Shown here piece by piece: positions 32,268 through 35,937 of a stretch of 35,937 bases of DNA (within the stretch, counting starts at the first letter, position 1; the number at the start of each line of letters is the position of its first letter). This stretch comes from Actinomycetes bacterium (GTDB taxonomy: Bacteria; Actinomycetota; Actinomycetes; DATJPE01), in NCBI GenBank assembly GCA_035506535.1, contig DATJPE010000063.1, positions 127,966-163,902 of the forward strand, written 5' to 3'. Under the pieces are notes generated by a model that was not told the origin of the DNA, ran no database searches, and was given only the letters and a program-made list of their open reading frames with translations. Both the position numbers and the translations under genes were made by a program.

Positions 32268-33218
32268 TCAGGGGCGGCCCTCGCGTACCCGGGCGAGCCA
32301 GGCCTGGGCGTCGCGGTACTCCTCGTCGGACACACCACGGCGCAGGATCGGGCGTACCCCGTCCACGCGGGGGAAGGAGCCGAGGAAACGCACCTCGGCG
32401 CAGACCCGGCGCAGGCCCATCAAGGCCTCGCCGACCCGCGCGTCGTCGACGTGGCCCTCACAGTCGATGCTGAAGAAGTAGTCGCCGATCCCCCCGCCGG
32501 TGGGGCGTGACTCGATACGGGTGAGGTTGATGCCGCGCACCGCGAACTCGGTGAGGATCTCCATCAGCGCACCGGGGTGGTCCTGGCCGATGTAGAGCAC
32601 GAGCGAGGTCTTGTCCGCGCCGGTGGCCGCGGGCGGCGCGGCCGGCCCCGACACGAGCACGAAGCGGGTCTCCGCCGACGGGTTGTCGCCGACCCCCTCG
32701 GCGAGCACCGCGAGGCCGTACACGCTCGCCGCGAACGGCGCGCTCACCGCGCCGTCCCACTGCGCCGTGCCGTCGGCGAGCGCCGCTGCGGCGGCTGCCG
32801 TCGACGTCGTCGGCACCACCGCGACCCCCGGCAGGTGCTCGGCGAACCAGCGGCGGGTCTGCGCCTCGGCGTGCGGGTGGGTCCCCACCCGCCGTACATC
32901 CCCGAGGGTGGTTCCCGGCCGGGCGAGCAGCGCGAAGGTGACGGGCAGGACCGCCTCGCCGACGACGGTCAGCGGCTGCCCGGTGGCCAGCTCGTCGAGG
33001 GTCTGCGCCACGGCCCCTTCGACGGAGTTCTCGACGGGCACCATGGAGGCGGCGACCTCGCCGGAGCGGACGGCGGCGATGGCTGCGGCGACGCCGGCGT
33101 ACGGCCGCAGCTCGACGCCTTCCGGCGGGCCGGCCGCCTCCTCGGTCACGCCCAGGGAGGCCAGCAGCGCGGCCTCGGCGAAGGTCCCCTCCGGACCCAG
33201 GTAGCCGTACGTCGTCAC
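32268..33218 (-). CDS. pheA: Prephenate dehydratase with C-terminal ACT domain
   Basis: 316 residues from GTG 33218. Converts prephenate to phenylpyruvate in phenylalanine synthesis. Catalytic domain about 1-190: GYLGPEGTFAEAAL, VPVENSVEGAV and the TRF motif (T184-F186, SAETRFVLVS). An ACT domain about 204-280 (TSLVLYIGQDHPGALMEILTEFAVRGINLTRIESRP) carries the ESRP phenylalanine-binding motif, so feedback inhibition by Phe is expected. It lies between the DUF4446 gene and the GGDEF-EAL gene (109-bp gap). Confidence 0.95.
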   Translation of the reverse strand: MTTYGYLGPEGTFAEAALLASLGVTEEAAGPPEGVELRPYAGVAAAIAAVRSGEVAASMVPVENSVEGAVAQTLDELATGQPLTVVGEAVLPVTFALLARPGTTLGDVRRVGTHPHAEAQTRRWFAEHLPGVAVVPTTSTAAAAAALADGTAQWDGAVSAPFAASVYGLAVLAEGVGDNPSAETRFVLVSGPAAPPAATGADKTSLVLYIGQDHPGALMEILTEFAVRGINLTRIESRPTGGGIGDYFFSIDCEGHVDDARVGEALMGLRRVCAEVRFLGSFPRVDGVRPILRRGVSDEEYRDAQAWLARVREGRP

Positions 33219-33231
33219 GCCCGGCCCCCGC

Positions 33232-33735
33232 TCATGTCCGGTTCCGCCGGGCGTCGCGCATCGCCCAGCCGACAACCTGCTCCTCCTCCGGGGACAGCGA
33301 GGCCTCGCTCGTGCCGGCCTTGACGCCCTTCGCGTAAGTCCGGGTCTCCGAGCGACCGTTGATCGAGGTCAGGACCAGGCCGTCGCCCTGGTCGTCGAGC
33401 AGCGCCACGGAGAAGGAGAGGCGCCCGCCCATGTCGCTGAACGCGTCGTAGCGCACCACGGCGATGTGACTGATCGCGTCGGCAAGGCCCGCGTCGACCT
33501 GGTCCAGCCGGGCCTGCACCGAGGCGACGTCGGCCCGCAGGGCGTCCACCTCCTGGGTCTTGCGGGCCACCGCGTCGACGAAGGAGGTCTTGCCGTCCTC
33601 CCCCTGCAGGACGGTGTAGGCGCGGCGCATCCGCCGAAGACGTACCCCCAGGGCCACCGCGAGGATCAGCGCGAGCCCGCCCGCCACCGCCCCGGCCAGC
33701 GCGAGGTACTGCACCACGTTGGGGTCGAGGGACAC
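33232..33735 (-). CDS. DUF4446 membrane protein
   Basis: 167 residues from GTG 33735. One N-terminal membrane helix (about 7-30, LALAGAVAGGLALILAVALGV), a coiled-coil stretch (RRAYTVLQGEDGKTSFVDAVARKTQEVDALRADVASVQARLDQV), and a C-terminal domain with VVRYDAFSDMGGRLSFSVALLDDQGDGLVLTSINGRSETRTYAKGVKAG. This is the DUF4446 family signature, present across Firmicutes and actinobacteria with no function. It sits 13 bases upstream of pheA, so the two are probably cotranscribed. Confidence 0.9.
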   Translation of the reverse strand: MSLDPNVVQYLALAGAVAGGLALILAVALGVRLRRMRRAYTVLQGEDGKTSFVDAVARKTQEVDALRADVASVQARLDQVDAGLADAISHIAVVRYDAFSDMGGRLSFSVALLDDQGDGLVLTSINGRSETRTYAKGVKAGTSEASLSPEEEQVVGWAMRDARRNRT

Positions 33736-33790
33736 GCGAGCACACCTTCGATCGGGGAGGGCCGCCCACACGCTACCGGCCCCCGTTCTT

Positions 33791-33850
33791 CTGACTGAAC
33801 GCGGCGTTCAGTCGGTCCTATTGGAGGAATGCCGCGTTCAGTCGAAAAGG
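33791..33850. repeat. Intergenic dyad element C (GAACGCGGC type)
   Basis: A 21-bp palindrome with one central base (33793-33813) lies beside AATGCCGCGTTCAGTC (33828-33843), which pairs with the left arm 33793-33808 over 16 bases with one wobble. The loop holds TCCTATTGGA. This unit aligns with the reverse complement of element B, including the GTCGAAA tail. It lies between the tandem minus-strand genes DUF4446 and SEC-C, downstream of the SEC-C stop. Confidence 0.85.
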
Positions 33851-33860
33851 GGGCGGGGGG

Positions 33861-34841
33861 TCAGCGGAGGGTGAGCTGGCGGCTGACCAGGCCGCCACGT
33901 GCGCGGCGCTGCTCGTCGGTGAGCGGGCCTGCGGCGGCCAGCGCGTCGTCGAGGCGGGCCCGCCAGTCGAGCGCGGGCTGCTCCACCGCCTCGGCGTAGG
34001 TCTGCGCGGGCAGGTCCCACACCGGCACCACGAGCCCGTGGGCGCGGAACGCGCCGACGTAGCGGCCGTCCGGACCGAGGTCCAGCCCGCCGGCCACCTT
34101 GAGCCTGGCCAGGGCGTCCAGGAGGGCCTCCTCCGGATCGGGCAGGACCCAGCGCAGGTGGCTGCGCTCGGCCATCCGGGCCAGGTACGCCGCCTCGACC
34201 GACGTGAGCCGCTCGGTCGGCACGACGGCCGCGTTGGCCCGGTCCATCGACGCGCGGGTCTCGGCATCGACCGACCGCCCGCCCTCAGCGTCCTCCGTGG
34301 GCATTCCCTCGAGCCAGAAGTCGAAGCCGCCGCGGACCTCGACGAGCAGCGCCGCCCCGAGGTCGAGGACGTCCTGCAGACGCGGTCCCGGCCCGGGCAG
34401 CCCCTGCGGCGCGATCGGTGTCCCGGGCTCGGCGTCCAGCGCGCGCAGCAGCGCGGCCGCGACGTCTCGGCTCACGTCCCCCGACCCGCTGTGCACCTGC
34501 AGGCCCACGAACACCTGACCGTCGGTGCGCACCATGGCGGGCCACGCCAGCGGCAGCACGGTCGACAGGGTGGCGGTTCGTCCGGCGAGGTCCCCGGCCA
34601 GGTGAAGCGGTGCGGTCGCCGCCGGAACGATCTCGCGCAGCGCCACCCAGTCGGTCTCTCCGGGCAGCCCCTCGAACGGGCGCTCGACGAGGTGCTGGTC
34701 GGCGTGCGCGAGGTCGCGTCCGTGGCAGGCCTTGTACCGGCGCCCGGAGCCGCAGGGGCAGGGCTCGCGCGCCCCCACGGCCGGGACGCCCACGGTCTCG
34801 CCCACGGTCGGCCGAGGAGCGGGGGCTCGACGCTTGCTCAT
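33861..34841 (-). CDS. SEC-C motif (DUF5926) protein
   Basis: 326 residues from ATG 34841. Near the N-terminus (about 26-41) is the zinc-binding SEC-C motif, EPCPCGSGRRYKACHG, with the Cys/His pattern C-x-C-x8-C-H. The remainder (about 50-326) has no catalytic signature I can recognise: WVALREIVPAATAPLHLAG, WLEGMPTEDAEGG, ARMAERSHLRWVLPDPEEALLDALARL. DUF5926 members are actinobacterial proteins of unknown role. SEC-C motifs are also found on SecA and on UPF0149-like proteins, so a role in protein handling is possible. A TAGCCT box 8 nt before the start suggests a near-leaderless transcript. Confidence 0.87.
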   Translation of the reverse strand: MSKRRAPAPRPTVGETVGVPAVGAREPCPCGSGRRYKACHGRDLAHADQHLVERPFEGLPGETDWVALREIVPAATAPLHLAGDLAGRTATLSTVLPLAWPAMVRTDGQVFVGLQVHSGSGDVSRDVAAALLRALDAEPGTPIAPQGLPGPGPRLQDVLDLGAALLVEVRGGFDFWLEGMPTEDAEGGRSVDAETRASMDRANAAVVPTERLTSVEAAYLARMAERSHLRWVLPDPEEALLDALARLKVAGGLDLGPDGRYVGAFRAHGLVVPVWDLPAQTYAEAVEQPALDWRARLDDALAAAGPLTDEQRRARGGLVSRQLTLR

Positions 34842-34890
34842 GACGAGGCAGGCTAGCGCGCATCCTCGGAGACCCTCGGCGCCGCCGTTC

Positions 34891-35694
34891 TCACCTCGCT
34901 GCGAGCTCGCGCAGCACGTCGGCCGGCCGGTTCGTGATGATCGCGTCGACGCCGAGGTCGAGGCAGCGCCGGACGTCGTCGGGGTCGTCGACGGTCCACA
35001 CGTGGACCTCGTTGCCATGCGAGCGTGCCCGTTCGACATAGTGCGGGTGGGCGCGGACGACGTCGATCGACGGGCCGGCGATCCGCACCCCGGCGGGCAG
35101 CGTCCCGTCGCGAAGGCGCAACGGCACCCGTTCCATGAGATAGACGACCGCGACGCTCGGGGCCAGCGAACGCATCCGACGCAGCGACAGCCACGAGAAG
35201 GACATGACCCGGACCGGGCTCGGGTTGCCGAGCCGCGGATGAGCCCACCCGAAGCGGTCGAGGACCTCGACCACGCGGCGCTCGACGAGACCGGCATAGC
35301 GGGTCGGGTGCTTGGTCTCGATCGCGACCTCCACGGGGCGCCCTGCGTCGGCCACCAGCTCGAGCAGACGTTCCAGCGTGAGCACCCGCCGCCGGTCCGC
35401 GTACGCCGGATCGGCGGGCGGCTCGAAGCCGTCCCGCCAGGCGCCGAAATCGAGCTCGTCGAGCTGGGCGAGCTCGAGGGTCGAGACCACGCCGCGGCCG
35501 TCGCTCGTCCGGTCCACCGTACGGTCGTGCACGCAGACGAGATGGCCGTCGGCGGTCAGCCGTACGTCGCACTCGAGGCCGTCGGCACCCGCCTCGAGCG
35601 CGCGCCGGTACGCCGCCAGGGTGTGCTCGGGGGCCTCGGCCGACGCTCCCCGATGAGCGACGACCCGGACCCGGTGGGGCGCGTCGGAGGCCAC
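34891..35694 (-). CDS. Glycerophosphodiester phosphodiesterase
   Basis: 267 residues from GTG 35694. GDPD/UgpQ family: VVAHRGASAEAPEHTLAAYRRALEAGADGLECDVRLTADGHLVCVHDRTVDRT contains the active-site set H14, R15, E41, D43 and H56. Later blocks are VAIETKHP, VMSFSWLSLRRM and the C-terminal VHVWTVDDPDDVRRCLDLGVDAIITNRPADV, the standard TIM-barrel ending. It hydrolyses glycerophosphodiesters to glycerol 3-phosphate plus an alcohol. No signal peptide is seen, so it is cytoplasmic. It follows the glycosylase gene with a 27-bp gap. Confidence 0.94.
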   Translation of the reverse strand: MASDAPHRVRVVAHRGASAEAPEHTLAAYRRALEAGADGLECDVRLTADGHLVCVHDRTVDRTSDGRGVVSTLELAQLDELDFGAWRDGFEPPADPAYADRRRVLTLERLLELVADAGRPVEVAIETKHPTRYAGLVERRVVEVLDRFGWAHPRLGNPSPVRVMSFSWLSLRRMRSLAPSVAVVYLMERVPLRLRDGTLPAGVRIAGPSIDVVRAHPHYVERARSHGNEVHVWTVDDPDDVRRCLDLGVDAIITNRPADVLRELAAR

Positions 35695-35721
35695 GAGCGC
35701 CCATCATGCCGTCGGGCCGGG

Positions 35722-35937
35722 TCAGCGCAGCAGCCGGGACAGCCGCCGGTCCGCGAGTGGCTTGCCCCCGGTCTGGCAGGTGGGGCAGTACTGCAGCGAG
35801 GAGTCCGCGAAGCTCACCTCGCGGACGGTGTCCCCGCAGACCGGGCAGGGCAGCCCGGTACGCCCGTGGACGCGCATCCCGACCTTCTTCTCGCCCTTGA
35901 GGTCGGCCGCGGCGAGGCCTCGGGAGCGCACTACGGC
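35722..35937 (-). CDS. Fpg/Nei-family DNA glycosylase (C-terminal end only)
   Basis: 71 residues at the C-terminus are visible; the frame is open at 35937, so the N-terminus with the catalytic Pro/Glu lies outside the window. A zinc finger C-x2-C-x16-C-x2-C (LPCPVCGDTVREVSFADSSLQYCPTCQTGG) preceded by VHGRTG is the DNA-binding end of formamidopyrimidine/endonuclease VIII-type glycosylases, which remove oxidised bases. The Fpg, Nei1 and Nei2 subgroups cannot be told apart from this part. The end GGKPLADRRLSRLLR resembles actinobacterial Nei-type proteins. Confidence 0.88.
   Translation of the reverse strand, partial: AVVRSRGLAAADLKGEKKVGMRVHGRTGLPCPVCGDTVREVSFADSSLQYCPTCQTGGKPLADRRLSRLLR

Noticed and set aside
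33793-33813. LexA/SOS box in GAACGCGGCGTTC
   Set aside because: The actinobacterial SOS box needs GAAC and GTTC separated by four bases; here five bases separate them and no DNA-repair gene follows.

Overview
The window is a chromosomal stretch from a high-GC Gram-positive bacterium of the class Actinomycetia. The evidence is uniform high-GC third codon positions, frequent GTG starts, several probable leaderless promoters, a bacterial proteasome activator (Bpa), an actinobacterial DUF4446 protein, a TOBE/HTH molybdate regulator and a solitary TrpB2. Genus cannot be told from the sequence alone. There is no phage, transposase, integrase or CRISPR array. The window starts inside modC and ends inside an Fpg/Nei-type DNA glycosylase gene.

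Layout. (1) 1-5771, molybdenum and redox: a minus-strand operon of HTH/TOBE regulator-modA-modB-modC with four-base overlaps. Next comes a CsoR-family regulator lacking the copper-binding histidine, divergent from an OsmC-family protein with matching palindromic operators between them, then a large FdhF/YdeP-type molybdopterin oxidoreductase. (2) 5871-11820: a VOC protein, tRNA-Ser(UGA), an ECF sigma factor with a putative anti-sigma partner, a secreted AMIN-like protein, an NlpC/P60 peptidoglycan hydrolase and a Tat-exported phospholipase C/acid phosphatase. (3) 11989-18665, accessory-looking: a coupled ArsR-SRPBCC fusion and an internally deleted VOC remnant, a macro-like plus SIR2 fusion protein divergent from a DUF2252 kinase-like protein, a tyrosine phosphatase, and an APH-fold protein flanked by two 66-bp direct repeats. 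(4) 18731-22563: a tightly overlapped minus-strand operon of circularly permuted ATP-grasp, alpha-E, transglutaminase and GNAT genes. (5) 22667-27759: quinone oxidoreductase, double GNAT protein, Bpa, TrpB2 and a coiled-coil protein. (6) 27925-35937, minus-strand housekeeping genes: DUF4446, pheA, a GGDEF-EAL protein, serS and a Cof-type HAD phosphatase, then a SEC-C protein, a glycerophosphodiester phosphodiesterase and an Fpg/Nei-type glycosylase.

Translational coupling is a theme: eight ATGA or GTGA overlaps were found. The candidates most worth follow-up are the macro-SIR2 fusion (a possible NAD-consuming defence effector), the ATP-grasp/alpha-E/transglutaminase/GNAT operon, the CstR-like regulator with OsmC, and a set of dispersed intergenic dyad elements (five copies in two sub-types, with two shared loop cores) that appear in divergent, convergent and tandem intergenic regions and so are not simply terminators.
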